From assembly GCF_002021565.1 (NCBI RefSeq), contig NZ_MSZX01000014.1, positions 62,027 through 126,026 of the forward strand: 64,000 nt of DNA. The letters run 5' to 3'. The notes under the pieces are model-generated. The model saw only the letters and a list, made by a program, of their open reading frames with translations. It made no database searches and was not told the origin of the DNA. Position numbers and translations under genes: made by a program. Shown here piece by piece: positions 16,476 to 24,158 of the stretch. The stretch is from Paenibacillus selenitireducens. Its GTDB lineage: Bacteria > Bacillota > Bacilli > Paenibacillales > Paenibacillaceae. Positions within the stretch are counted from its first letter, which is position 1. Every line of letters begins with the position of its first letter.

Positions 16476-17294
16476 ATGAAAGTTGGATTTATTGGCACAG
16501 GAAATATGGCATCCGCCATTATCAAAGGAATGATTACAAAAGGGTTTTTGCCGCCTTCAGATATCTACGTGTCTAGCTTACAATTGCCTAAATTAAAGAA
16601 ATTCGCCGAAGAGACCGGTACAACGTTCTGTTCATCCAATGCGGAATTGGTCGCGCAAGTCGATGTCATTATTTTGGCCGTCAAACCGAACCTATTTCAA
16701 GAAATTCTGCCGGCTCTACAGCCCATCATTCAAGATCGGAATCCTTTGATCGTGTCTATTGCGGCAGGAGTTTCTCTAGAAAAAATTCAGCGTCTCCTCG
16801 GGGACAATCATACGAATTCCATCGTACGGGTGATGCCGAATGTAAATGCGATGATTGGCGAGTCGATGTCTGCCGTAAGTAAAAATGATTATGTTACGCC
16901 AGCACAAATGGACTTTGTTCTTGGCATGTTCAATGCTGTCGGACTAGCCATCGAGATTGAAGAGCGTTATTTCAGTATTTTCATTGGAATCGCTGGTAGT
17001 GCGCCAGCCTATGCCTATTTATTCATTGATTCATTAGCAAGGGGAGCTCTTAAAGCGGGCATGAACAAGGAGCAAGCCACGCGTATCGCCGCACAAGCCG
17101 TATTAGGCAGTGCCAAAATGATTCTGGAATCCAATGAAGCCCCTTGGGTATTAATTGACAAGGTCTGCTCTCCAGGCGGCACGACGATTGCGGGGATTAG
17201 TGCACTAGAAGATCGGAATTTCATCTCTACGGTCATGCATGCCGTGGAAGCTACTATCCAGCGGGACGAAGAAATCGCTGCGAAGCAATCCTAA
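16476..17294 (+). CDS. proC: Pyrroline-5-carboxylate reductase
   Basis: A 272-residue NAD(P)H-dependent enzyme for the last step of proline synthesis. The Rossmann start MKVGFIGTGNMASAIIKG is intact, VRVMPNVNAMIGESMSA is the central family motif, and VCSPGGTTIAGISALE (residues about 228-243) is the C-terminal signature. The start is the ATG following GGAGATGAATTTC, not the upstream ATG at 16461. It is transcribed away from the CGNR-map operon and followed by a terminator shared with the convergent gene. Confidence 0.95.
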   Translation: MKVGFIGTGNMASAIIKGMITKGFLPPSDIYVSSLQLPKLKKFAEETGTTFCSSNAELVAQVDVIILAVKPNLFQEILPALQPIIQDRNPLIVSIAAGVSLEKIQRLLGDNHTNSIVRVMPNVNAMIGESMSAVSKNDYVTPAQMDFVLGMFNAVGLAIEIEERYFSIFIGIAGSAPAYAYLFIDSLARGALKAGMNKEQATRIAAQAVLGSAKMILESNEAPWVLIDKVCSPGGTTIAGISALEDRNFISTVMHAVEATIQRDEEIAAKQS

Positions 17295-17302
17295 AAAAAA
17301 AT

Positions 17303-17330
17303 AAACCCCTCATCCATAGGATGGGGGTTT
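17303..17330. terminator. Bidirectional terminator between proC and the convergent gene
   Basis: AAACCCCTCATCC pairs with GGATGGGGGTTT around an ATA loop (one base bulge). The minus-strand side is followed by a long T-rich run (TTTATTTTTTTTT), the plus side by a short one. Confidence 0.8.
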
Positions 17331-17346
17331 CTTGCTATACTCATGA

Positions 17347-17901
17347 TTATTGCGTGTGTATCGTATTCCAACGATGACGAAATTTCTCGAGCCGAGGATG
17401 CATGCGCTGCGGTTCGGATGAGAGTACGAGTCGAATTTTCACAATCCACGCCTCAAAAGAAGAGAAGGAAGCAAATAAATTTGCAAATTCAGGTGTGACA
17501 TAGAGAAAATGCGGCGATGGATAGTATTCAGTAAGGTGCCGTAAGGCCGCGTCGATTGGCGTATATTTTTTACGTTTGCCTTCCCATCCTTCGATGTAGA
17601 CTGACGTTTGATCGTGTTCGCGTTTCCATGCATGTAATCGATCCTCGCGTTTGTAATATGCCTGAACAGGTTCCTTCGACATCCTCCTCACGCTTTCCTC
17701 ATGCAGCGGATAAAGAACGAATTTCTCAAAAGCATGGTTAACCGCATATTCTGCCGCGATGGTCAATTCCAGATCTGTTGTATGTTCAAATGAATCGTAA
17801 TAAATCAACGTCCCCTTACGACTCGCCTTAGGCGGTTCATAGCCGAATGGAACCTGATGGTTGCCTCTGCTCACAAGATGATCCCCCTTGAAGTACTTCA
17901 T
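17347..17901 (-). CDS. Conserved-looking protein, unknown
   Basis: A 184-residue soluble protein that I do not recognise. It has several aromatic and basic clusters (KREDRLHAWKREHDQ, GWEGKRKKY) and no membrane segment, signal peptide or clear catalytic motif. Its N-terminus (MKYFKGDHLVSRGNHQVPFGY) is Gly/aromatic rich. It lies 8 bases after the dienelactone-hydrolase-like gene and is followed by a bidirectional terminator, so it is the last gene of the run starting at 19980 or further upstream. Confidence 0.6.
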   Translation of the reverse strand: MKYFKGDHLVSRGNHQVPFGYEPPKASRKGTLIYYDSFEHTTDLELTIAAEYAVNHAFEKFVLYPLHEESVRRMSKEPVQAYYKREDRLHAWKREHDQTSVYIEGWEGKRKKYTPIDAALRHLTEYYPSPHFLYVTPEFANLFASFSSFEAWIVKIRLVLSSEPQRMHPRLEKFRHRWNTIHTQ

Positions 17902-17909
17902 GTATTATA

Positions 17910-18518
17910 TTATTCGTCCATATATCCAGATTCATCCTGATGCGAACGAAGAAATCGTAACATCATTTCCGTGCATCTCTTTGCTTCTTCCTCGCGATAA
18001 TTCGCATGAAACGGATTCATGAATCCGTGTTCTCCCTCAACGACGTGGACTTGTGTCTTTGGATGCGTATTTAATATATGTTGAAGGGCGGTCACATCAA
18101 AGGAGGTTTCATGGCTGGCAAAAACCAATAACGTATCACAGGACGGCGTAATATTCGTGTAATCGCGTATACGGGATCCGTAAAAACCAATCATGCCATC
18201 CACCCGCAGCCCGCTGCTTAACCAAGCAATCGTAGCCCCTACACTGAAACCGATCATAAATATCCGATGATACCGGCTCCGATAAGGTTCAATAGATGAC
18301 TCTATTTGGAGAGCAGCGTCTTCCATGCCAATCGTATTTCTAAAATACATAAAGGCTTCTTGATCCTCGGCGTAGGCAAAGGGTTCTCTGTTCAGCATAT
18401 TCGGAGTCAGCACATCATACCCTTCGGACAACAAAATTCCCTTATAATAGTTGATATGATCGTTCAATCCATAAATCTCATGCAACAGGACAATTAGCGT
18501 GTCTGATGATGGGTTCAT
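17910..18518 (-). CDS. Dienelactone hydrolase-like alpha/beta hydrolase
   Basis: A 202-residue alpha/beta hydrolase of the dienelactone hydrolase group. The oxyanion/HE motif is VLLHEIYGLNDHI at the N-terminus, the nucleophile elbow GFSVGA near residue 92 carries Ser instead of the Cys of true dienelactone hydrolases, and the catalytic His is in EGEHGFMNPF (about residue 170). The ATG overlaps the stop of the upstream GNAT gene as ATGA, indicating coupling. The substrate is unknown; ester or lactone cleavage is expected. Confidence 0.8.
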   Translation of the reverse strand: MNPSSDTLIVLLHEIYGLNDHINYYKGILLSEGYDVLTPNMLNREPFAYAEDQEAFMYFRNTIGMEDAALQIESSIEPYRSRYHRIFMIGFSVGATIAWLSSGLRVDGMIGFYGSRIRDYTNITPSCDTLLVFASHETSFDVTALQHILNTHPKTQVHVVEGEHGFMNPFHANYREEEAKRCTEMMLRFLRSHQDESGYMDE

Positions 18519-19102
18519 GACATTGAACTTCTTTCGACTACTGTAAGCTCGTCCCATTCTTCCCGCAGCATCCCCATACGAATGGAATCATAATAGATTC
18601 CTTGGTATAATCGACATTTTCGCATTCTTCCCTCAAGAGTCATCCCAACCTTTTCAGCCGCACGCATCATTCGGACGTTCCCTGACCACGTCGTTAATCC
18701 GACACGGACTAAGGGTAAGCTCTCAAGTAGGTAGGAGATCCAGATTCGAAGGGCCTCTGTTCCATAACCGCCGTTCCAGTAATTCGAATTGTAAATGACG
18801 ATTCCGATTTCTAGCCAATTGGAAGGGCGATGCTCCCAATAATAAGATAACGAGCCAATAATTTCACCATCAGATTCGATAATCATTCTTGGAACAGGTT
18901 CGCCCTCCGGTACCACACGTTTACTCATCTGTGTTGAATATTCTTCCAAGCTTATACGATCCAGCGGAAAATAGGGAGCATCCCATTTCTTCCATTCAGG
19001 CTCTTCTTCCCCATAAATAAGGTTATAGAGGATGGGATAATCTGATGGAGAAATGCTTCTTATGGTGACCTTGTCGCCTTGTAACGTCTGATTTATTTGC
19101 AT
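18515..19102 (-). CDS. GNAT N-acetyltransferase (RimJ/RimL type)
   Basis: A 195-residue GNAT. The N-terminus VTIRSISPSDYPIL, the strand LEIGIVIYNSNYWNGGYGTE with the acetyl-CoA loop NGGYG (about residue 108), and the helix NVRMMRAAEKVGMTLEG are classical for the RimJ/RimL group. Motif A is thus complete. GGAGGT is 6 bases before the ATG. The last bases overlap the hydrolase gene, and the tandem GNAT upstream ends 11 bases earlier, so three genes are likely read together. Confidence 0.87.
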   Translation of the reverse strand: MQINQTLQGDKVTIRSISPSDYPILYNLIYGEEEPEWKKWDAPYFPLDRISLEEYSTQMSKRVVPEGEPVPRMIIESDGEIIGSLSYYWEHRPSNWLEIGIVIYNSNYWNGGYGTEALRIWISYLLESLPLVRVGLTTWSGNVRMMRAAEKVGMTLEGRMRKCRLYQGIYYDSIRMGMLREEWDELTVVERSSMS

Positions 19103-19113
19103 TTATACCTCCA

Positions 19114-19980
19114 TTATTTATAAACTAAATGGCTAAGGTTGTCCCCACCGTAAAAACCTAACTTAGCGTATAATTGTTCAGCTCCGTTGCCTGATGTAAC
19201 GAATAACCGAATGACCGGATATTTCTCCTCCAAGGTACTGATGGCTCTGCTCAAGATAAAGGTTGCGATTCCCTTCCCTCTGTAGAGCGGGTTAACGGCG
19301 ACATCATAAATCAAAGGCGATTCTTCCCAATTCGATACGAGACACACCCCTACTATTTCAGTATGGTCATGATTCCATATCATTGTGGAAGCTTCGAGCA
19401 AATCCACGTCCGAATGGTATGTAAAATAATTCATTAATCCTTCGCGATAAGTCGCTGCATCTTGTTCATCTGGCGTCCCTCGAAAAGCCTCATTCAACAG
19501 TACAGCTAGTTTGTCAATGTTTTGAACGGACGGCGTAACATACGCAAAAGATGAGGGCAGTTTCTCGTAAATCAAAGATTCCGTAGGTCGAATCATACAT
19601 TTTCTCGTTCGAACAACCGCAAAACCTTCCTCTTGAAAGGCACGTAAATGCTCAGGCAGCACATTATATGCCTCTATAGATGTATTCTCAGGTTTTCTGT
19701 CTATAAGAAACTCTTTCAAATATTTCACGATAGAGGATGATAGCTCATAGGGCGGAATAAGAAATAAGGATCCGATGGAAAGCTCTGATAACGAGATCCC
19801 TCCAATTTTCTTGCCATTCTCACAAATCCAATAACATGCCTCTGCGGTCATCATCATCTGTTGAATATCGTCCCAACTGCGCCGAAACCATACATTCTTC
19901 CGATATGTGGCAAAACATTTTGAATAGTTCAGCAAATCCGCTTGTTGTAATGATAGATTGACGAGCTGCAAGGTATTCAT
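19114..19980 (-). CDS. GNAT protein with an extra N-terminal GNAT-like half
   Basis: A 288-residue protein. The C-terminal half is a full GNAT: IYDVAVNPLYRGKGIA carries the acetyl-CoA loop (RGKGIA near residue 237) and AEQLYAKLGF the motif B end. The N-terminal 130 residues (CYWICENGKKIGGISLSEL, PEHLRAFQEEGFAVV) have GNAT-like strand order without a recognisable CoA loop, so this is probably a tandem GNAT with one inactive domain. It lies 11 bases before another GNAT gene. Confidence 0.8.
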   Translation of the reverse strand: MNTLQLVNLSLQQADLLNYSKCFATYRKNVWFRRSWDDIQQMMMTAEACYWICENGKKIGGISLSELSIGSLFLIPPYELSSSIVKYLKEFLIDRKPENTSIEAYNVLPEHLRAFQEEGFAVVRTRKCMIRPTESLIYEKLPSSFAYVTPSVQNIDKLAVLLNEAFRGTPDEQDAATYREGLMNYFTYHSDVDLLEASTMIWNHDHTEIVGVCLVSNWEESPLIYDVAVNPLYRGKGIATFILSRAISTLEEKYPVIRLFVTSGNGAEQLYAKLGFYGGDNLSHLVYK

Positions 19981-19996
19981 TCCATCCCTACTTTCC

Positions 19997-20185
19997 TTAT
20001 GACGATCCCTTATTGGATTTCTTATGATTCATAATATTGATGCTACCAAGCAGGATAAACACGACGCCTACCACGGGAAATGCAACCAACGAAGTCGACC
20101 CGTCAGCTAAAATACCCGCAAGTATAAAACAGACGGCAGCAAAATAATTTAATATGGCAACGTTGAGATGGTTCACTTTTTTCAT
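19997..20185 (-). CDS. Small two-helix membrane protein, unknown
   Basis: A 62-residue protein with two hydrophobic helices (residues about 10-28 and 34-50) and a basic Lys/Ser C-terminus. I do not recognise a function. The start MKKVNHLNVA is preferred to the upstream ATG because AAAGGAGTGATTCC precedes it. It sits 16 bases before the tandem GNAT gene and 30 bases after the HAD phosphatase gene, all on the minus strand. Confidence 0.6.
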   Translation of the reverse strand: MKKVNHLNVAILNYFAAVCFILAGILADGSTSLVAFPVVGVVFILLGSINIMNHKKSNKGSS

Positions 20186-20215
20186 TGGAATCACTCCTTT
20201 CAAGGGATATTCAAT

Positions 20216-21067
20216 TTAGACCGGCATGTCATTTGAGATTCGCTTCTGGATATACGCAGCAACGCCATCCTCATCATTGGAACCAGTTACATCGTCGGCT
20301 ATGTCCAGGAGGGTCTGATGCGCATTCGACACCGCTACCTTTTTACCAGCAGCTTCAAACATACCCACATCATTCAAGTTATCTCCGAATACGGTAATAT
20401 CCTCGGGTTCACATTGCATATATCGGGCCCATTTCTTTAATCCCTCACCCTTATTCGCATCCGGATGGCTAAATTCAAGGAAATAATGGTCTTCGATGTA
20501 TTGGTCCTTCATGAAATGAATATGTAAATCAGATCCCAATCGCTGAATTACTTCTTCACGCAGCGGTTCCAGCTCATGTCGGTAACCGATGTAAGTCAAT
20601 ATTAACGTGCGATAATTATCTGGACAGACTAAGTGCGTTATTTCTTCAAATCTTGGGTCATCCGGCCGGTCTTCAACAAACTTCAGGTCTCCATATCTCG
20701 TCAACTTCTCATGTAATACGCGTTCGTGATCGGCATGATCCAAGGCGAATAACAGGGGGAGCAATTGACGGGCTCTGCCAATCTGAATGATCTCATCGAC
20801 AATCTTAAGATCTAACCAGGATCCATCGATGACCTTTTCTGTTACCGGATCGAATAGAATGGCTCCATTATATAAAATGAGCGGATCCTTCCAAGGAATA
20901 ACCGATACGATTTGATGCGAGCTGATATAACTTCGTGCTGTTGCGTAACTAATATGAAGTCCTTCTAGTAGGGCTTGATTTATCATAAAGATCGTTCGCT
21001 CCGATAATGTTGCGTTAGAGCGTAGTAACGTTCCATCCAAATCCGTCAGAAAATAACGTTGCGTCAT
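20216..21067 (-). CDS. HAD-IIB (Cof-type) phosphatase
   Basis: A 283-residue HAD-superfamily hydrolase of the Cof subtype. Motif I is TDLDGTLLRS with both Asp residues, motif II is YATARS, the motif III Lys is in DANKGEGLKKW, and motif IV is VFGDNLNDVGMFE near residue 235. The large cap between residues 85 and 190 fits type IIB. These enzymes dephosphorylate sugar phosphates or nucleotides such as PLP and FMN; the particular substrate is not indicated. Gaps to neighbouring genes are 30-35 bases. Confidence 0.88.
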   Translation of the reverse strand: MTQRYFLTDLDGTLLRSNATLSERTIFMINQALLEGLHISYATARSYISSHQIVSVIPWKDPLILYNGAILFDPVTEKVIDGSWLDLKIVDEIIQIGRARQLLPLLFALDHADHERVLHEKLTRYGDLKFVEDRPDDPRFEEITHLVCPDNYRTLILTYIGYRHELEPLREEVIQRLGSDLHIHFMKDQYIEDHYFLEFSHPDANKGEGLKKWARYMQCEPEDITVFGDNLNDVGMFEAAGKKVAVSNAHQTLLDIADDVTGSNDEDGVAAYIQKRISNDMPV

Positions 21068-21102
21068 CCACGCACCTCCATCTCTAAGTCATCCTCATTC
21101 TT

Positions 21103-21666
21103 TTAGCTGATGTAATGTTTCATATAAAATGCAACTTCGCCATCATCTACATCGGAATTCGAATACAACGACAAGTCCACGGCCTCGATGTCAAATCCAC
21201 AGCGCTTATATAACGCAATGGCCGGTGCGTTCGTATTCTGGGTCTCGAGGGTTACAGCCCGAAAACCAGCGTCTCTTGCCACCCCGATCACCTTCTTCAA
21301 CAGCTTGCTTCCCATTCCGCTTCTGCGATAATTCTCTGCGATGTGCAAATTCCATAACATCAACGTATTGTTCCAACGCTGTGGTTCTGTGATCGCCACC
21401 CCGACGAGCTGATCTTCAATATAGGTGCCGTAGGAATAACCTAATGGAATCATTTTCTCATAGAGCTCAAAATCATCGGCTTCGACCTGCCATTCCTTCA
21501 CATAAGGTTCTGCCAACGGAATACGTTCGATATGGATACTCATCGCAGAATCTGATACTGCTTTCCGTACCTGATACTTCATTGTGCTTGTATAACCAAA
21601 CCCGCCTAGTCTACCCTGATCGGCTGCGTCATAATGCTTCAGTAACTTGATTTCCACTGGCTTCAC
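21103..21666 (-). CDS. Streptothricin acetyltransferase-like GNAT (SatA-like)
   Basis: A 187-residue GNAT resembling B. subtilis SatA (YyaR), which acetylates streptothricin. The match is in the second half: NYRRSGMGSKLLKKVI, then VTLETQNTNAPAIALYKRCGF, then IEAVDLSLYSN, an arrangement characteristic of SatA proteins. GTG at 21666 overlaps the stop of the preceding 52-residue ORF as GTGA; GTG at 21657 is the alternative with better spacing from AAGAAGG. Actual resistance is untested, but this is the clearest resistance-type assignment in the window. Confidence 0.78.
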   Translation of the reverse strand: MKPVEIKLLKHYDAADQGRLGGFGYTSTMKYQVRKAVSDSAMSIHIERIPLAEPYVKEWQVEADDFELYEKMIPLGYSYGTYIEDQLVGVAITEPQRWNNTLMLWNLHIAENYRRSGMGSKLLKKVIGVARDAGFRAVTLETQNTNAPAIALYKRCGFDIEAVDLSLYSNSDVDDGEVAFYMKHYIS

Positions 21667-21821
21667 CCTTCTTGATCCTTTTGATTTGGAAGCTTGGCAT
21701 TTAGTTCCGCGATTTCTTTCTGAATCCCTTCCAGCTTCTTAATCATAACGCTCTGATTACCTAAATGACCAGCGCCAACCACAACGACAAATATGATGAA
21801 AAATAGCCAAAAAATATCCAT
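21663..21821 (-). CDS. Small membrane protein (52 residues), coupled to SatA-like gene
   Basis: A 52-residue ORF starting MDIFWLFFIIFVVVVGAGHL, with one membrane helix (residues 2-18) and a Lys/Glu amphipathic coiled-coil-like tail (MIKKLEGIQKEIAELNAK). GAGGAG is 7 bases before the ATG. Its stop overlaps the GTG of the SatA-like gene (GTGA). The strong ribosome binding site and overlap argue that it is real. It could anchor a partner at the membrane; function unknown. Confidence 0.65.
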   Translation of the reverse strand: MDIFWLFFIIFVVVVGAGHLGNQSVMIKKLEGIQKEIAELNAKLPNQKDQEG

Positions 21822-21961
21822 CAGCATTCTCCTCTTCGCAATCTATGGTTTGCATAAAACGCAGCGCCGATGACCCCTGCCCGGTTGCCTAATTGCGCAG
21901 CTTCAATCTTACATGCCTCAATTTCCGGATTTAGCGAACTCCATTGTAAAACTTCTCCATT
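21821..21961 (-). pseudogene. C-terminal remnant of a ROK-family sugar kinase
   Basis: This frame has no start and is preceded by an in-frame stop, yet it encodes about 45 residues ending KIEAAQLGNRAGVIGAAFYA, the C-terminal hallmark of ROK glucokinases (I..A.LG..AGv.GAA). No other part of a ROK kinase is visible upstream, where the MocR gene ends 66 bases away. It is read here as the surviving 3' end of a deleted gene. Its stop overlaps the ATG of the small membrane gene. Confidence 0.6.
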
Positions 21962-22027
21962 TCAACATGAACCCCCTTTTTTATGCTAGAAAATCTTTAT
22001 GTCGCCGTAATTTGTCCTATGATCGAA

Positions 22028-23449
22028 TTACGAAAACCACACTTCGCTCAATAATTTTATCCCTTCTTCGATCCGTTCCTCGGGTATGCCCCCAAAACCG
22101 ATCATAAATTCGAGCGCATGCGGATCAGGGTGATCCCACCAAGTGAATGACATGGGCGTGATACGAATATCCACGGATTCCGCGATCATCACAAGCTCTT
22201 CCGCTGATTTGTGATGATGGACTTGCAGAATCATATGAAACCCAGCATCCCTTCCGGATAGTACCGCTCTGCCTTGAAAATATTGATCGCATGCATGAAT
22301 GACGAGATCATGTTTTCGCTTATACAACTGTCTCATTTTTCGCAAATGCCGTTCAAAATGTCCTTTCTCCATAAAACGCTGCAGAGCAAACTGGTGCAGC
22401 CTGGACACGGATTGTTCCAAATATAATCGTTGCTTGAGCTCATGATACTTCGCTAATAAGCTCGTAGGCAGTACCATGTAATGCATACAAAACGCTGGTG
22501 CCAAGGATTGTGCAAATCCACCGACATACACAACAGGACTATTCTCCACCAGCCCTTGCATCGAGGGGATCGGCCTGCCATGATAGCGAAACTCCCCATC
22601 ATAGTCGTCTTCAATGATATAGGCATCCTGCTGCCGTGCCCATTCCAATAGCTGTAGGCGTTTCGCGACTGGCATCACCATACCTCTCGGATATTGATGG
22701 GATGGTGAAATATAGAGAGTATTCACCTGACTTTGGATGACCCCTTCGAAAGATATGCCGTCTGCTTCAAGCGCAATCGGTGTCACGCAATACCCATGCT
22801 GCGCAAAGGTTTCAGGAATCGCGTGGTAACCCGGATTTTCAATACCGAGTGTCCCCCCTCGGCCTTGCAATAACAAGCTTAGCTGTGAAGCCAGGATAAA
22901 GATATCCGCTCCCACGACAATCTGCTCTGCAGTACAACGAAGGCCGCGATATCGTTGTAAATACATCGCTAGCACATCTCTGAATCCGCGATCTCCTTGA
23001 GGATCTCCGTATTGCAGTAACGCATCATTCGTCATGCTTTCTTTCATCAATGCATTCCAGACCCGGGTCGGGAACAGTGAGAAGTCATTTTTCGAGATGT
23101 GAAAATCATACATATAGCTTCTCGGATCTCTCGGCGTAATCGGTGCTGATAATGCACTTAATGCAGGCTTCTCTATAAATAACTGTGCTGATTGCAACTG
23201 CTGCACATAATACCCTCGCTTAGGCTTGCTCACAATGAATCCTTCCGCAATTAATTGCTGGTAGGCGATTTCCACAGGTGTATTACTAATTCGCAAAGAT
23301 TCTGCCAGCTTCCGAATGGATGGCAAGCGTGTATCCGGAGCCATCGCACCTTGCATAATTTGGTACTTAAAATGCTCATAAATCTGAATGAAATAAGGGG
23401 TTACCTCCTGCTCATTGAGCTTAGGTAATTGCACAAAGCTGTCCAACAT
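22028..23449 (-). CDS. MocR/GabR-type GntR-aminotransferase regulator with degenerate PLP site
   Basis: A 472-residue fusion of a GntR winged helix (residues about 15-80; TRLPSIRKLAESLRIS) with a fold-type I aminotransferase domain (about 115-470; YGDPQGDRGFRDVLAMYLQR, IIEDDYDGEFRYHGRP). In relatives, the PLP lysine lies in a motif like GTFSKSL.P..R; here it reads GGFAQSLAPAFC, so Lys is Gln (codon CAA) and the phosphate-binding Arg is absent. The start is uncertain between two adjacent ATGs after GAGAGG. A perfect 10-bp inverted repeat lies in the promoter gap with the divergent GNAT. Confidence 0.88.
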   Translation of the reverse strand: MLDSFVQLPKLNEQEVTPYFIQIYEHFKYQIMQGAMAPDTRLPSIRKLAESLRISNTPVEIAYQQLIAEGFIVSKPKRGYYVQQLQSAQLFIEKPALSALSAPITPRDPRSYMYDFHISKNDFSLFPTRVWNALMKESMTNDALLQYGDPQGDRGFRDVLAMYLQRYRGLRCTAEQIVVGADIFILASQLSLLLQGRGGTLGIENPGYHAIPETFAQHGYCVTPIALEADGISFEGVIQSQVNTLYISPSHQYPRGMVMPVAKRLQLLEWARQQDAYIIEDDYDGEFRYHGRPIPSMQGLVENSPVVYVGGFAQSLAPAFCMHYMVLPTSLLAKYHELKQRLYLEQSVSRLHQFALQRFMEKGHFERHLRKMRQLYKRKHDLVIHACDQYFQGRAVLSGRDAGFHMILQVHHHKSAEELVMIAESVDIRITPMSFTWWDHPDPHALEFMIGFGGIPEERIEEGIKLLSEVWFS

Positions 23450-23472
23450 CATCTGTCCTCTCAAATTAACCG

Positions 23473-23500
23473 AAACTGTATATTCCTTAGTATACAGTTT
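23473..23500. promoter_or_regulatory. Operator: perfect 10-bp inverted repeat in MocR/GNAT gap
   Basis: AAACTGTATA and TATACAGTTT are exact reverse complements separated by 8 bases. The element lies between the divergent MocR and GNAT genes and just upstream of a possible -10 (TATGAT, 23506-23511) for the GNAT. The MocR protein is the obvious candidate binder. Confidence 0.6.
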
Positions 23501-23542
23501 TTCCTTATGATACATATATATTTGAAAGGGAGTGTTACGAAA

Positions 23543-24100
23543 ATGCATCCAACGAACGAGGCTAAATTTTTAGAAGGCAGCAGGGTTTATCTCCGCCCCC
23601 TCAATATGGAAGACGCTGAAATGTACTATCATACCCTGTACCAACCGGAGACTCGGAGATTAACAGGAACGCAGCAGCATTTTACCAAACATCAAATTGA
23701 GCAATATATAGCGAACAAATCCACTGATTCATCCAGCGTTCTGCTATTAATCGCGCTTCAGGAGAATGACGAAGTTATCGGAGATATTGCGATCCAAGAT
23801 ATTCATGAGATGAACCGTTCCGCGAATCTTCGCATTGCGATTACCCATTCGCAGCACCAAGGCCGGGGGTTGGGTCAAGAAGCGATTCTATTGATGTTAG
23901 ACTACGGATTCGGCATTCGACATTTGCATCGGATTGAATTAGAGGTATTCGCCTATAATCCTCGCGCCCAACATGTGTATGAGAAAATAGGATTCGTGCA
24001 AGAAGGCATTCGCCGCCAAGGGCTGTTCTACGATCATCAATATCATGACGTGATCCTCATGAGCATGCTCACAGCCGAATACCGGGCAAAATATTGCTAA
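23543..24100 (+). CDS. GNAT N-acetyltransferase (RimJ/RimL, SpeG-like)
   Basis: A 185-residue GNAT. It begins with the substrate-site strand RVYLRPLNMEDAEMYY, has the acetyl-CoA loop GRGLGQEAILLMLDYGF (about residues 111-127) and ends with the RIELEVFAYNPRAQHVYEKI motif common to spermidine/amine acetyltransferases. The ATG is preceded by AAAGGGAGTG. It is divergent from the MocR regulator and probably its target, since MocR proteins commonly control the adjacent divergent gene. A hairpin terminator follows. Confidence 0.87.
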   Translation: MHPTNEAKFLEGSRVYLRPLNMEDAEMYYHTLYQPETRRLTGTQQHFTKHQIEQYIANKSTDSSSVLLLIALQENDEVIGDIAIQDIHEMNRSANLRIAITHSQHQGRGLGQEAILLMLDYGFGIRHLHRIELEVFAYNPRAQHVYEKIGFVQEGIRRQGLFYDHQYHDVILMSMLTAEYRAKYC

Positions 24101-24110
24101 GAATGAAATA

Positions 24111-24151
24111 GGGCATTCCCATAATTCGAACAATCGAATCCGGGAATGCCC
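24111..24151. terminator. Bidirectional terminator between convergent genes
   Basis: GGGCATTCCC and GGGAATGCCC form a perfect 10-bp stem, with an inner ATTCGA/TCGAAT stem. T-runs are poor on both sides, but position between convergent stops supports the call. Confidence 0.65.
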
Positions 24152-24158
24152 TTCGAGG

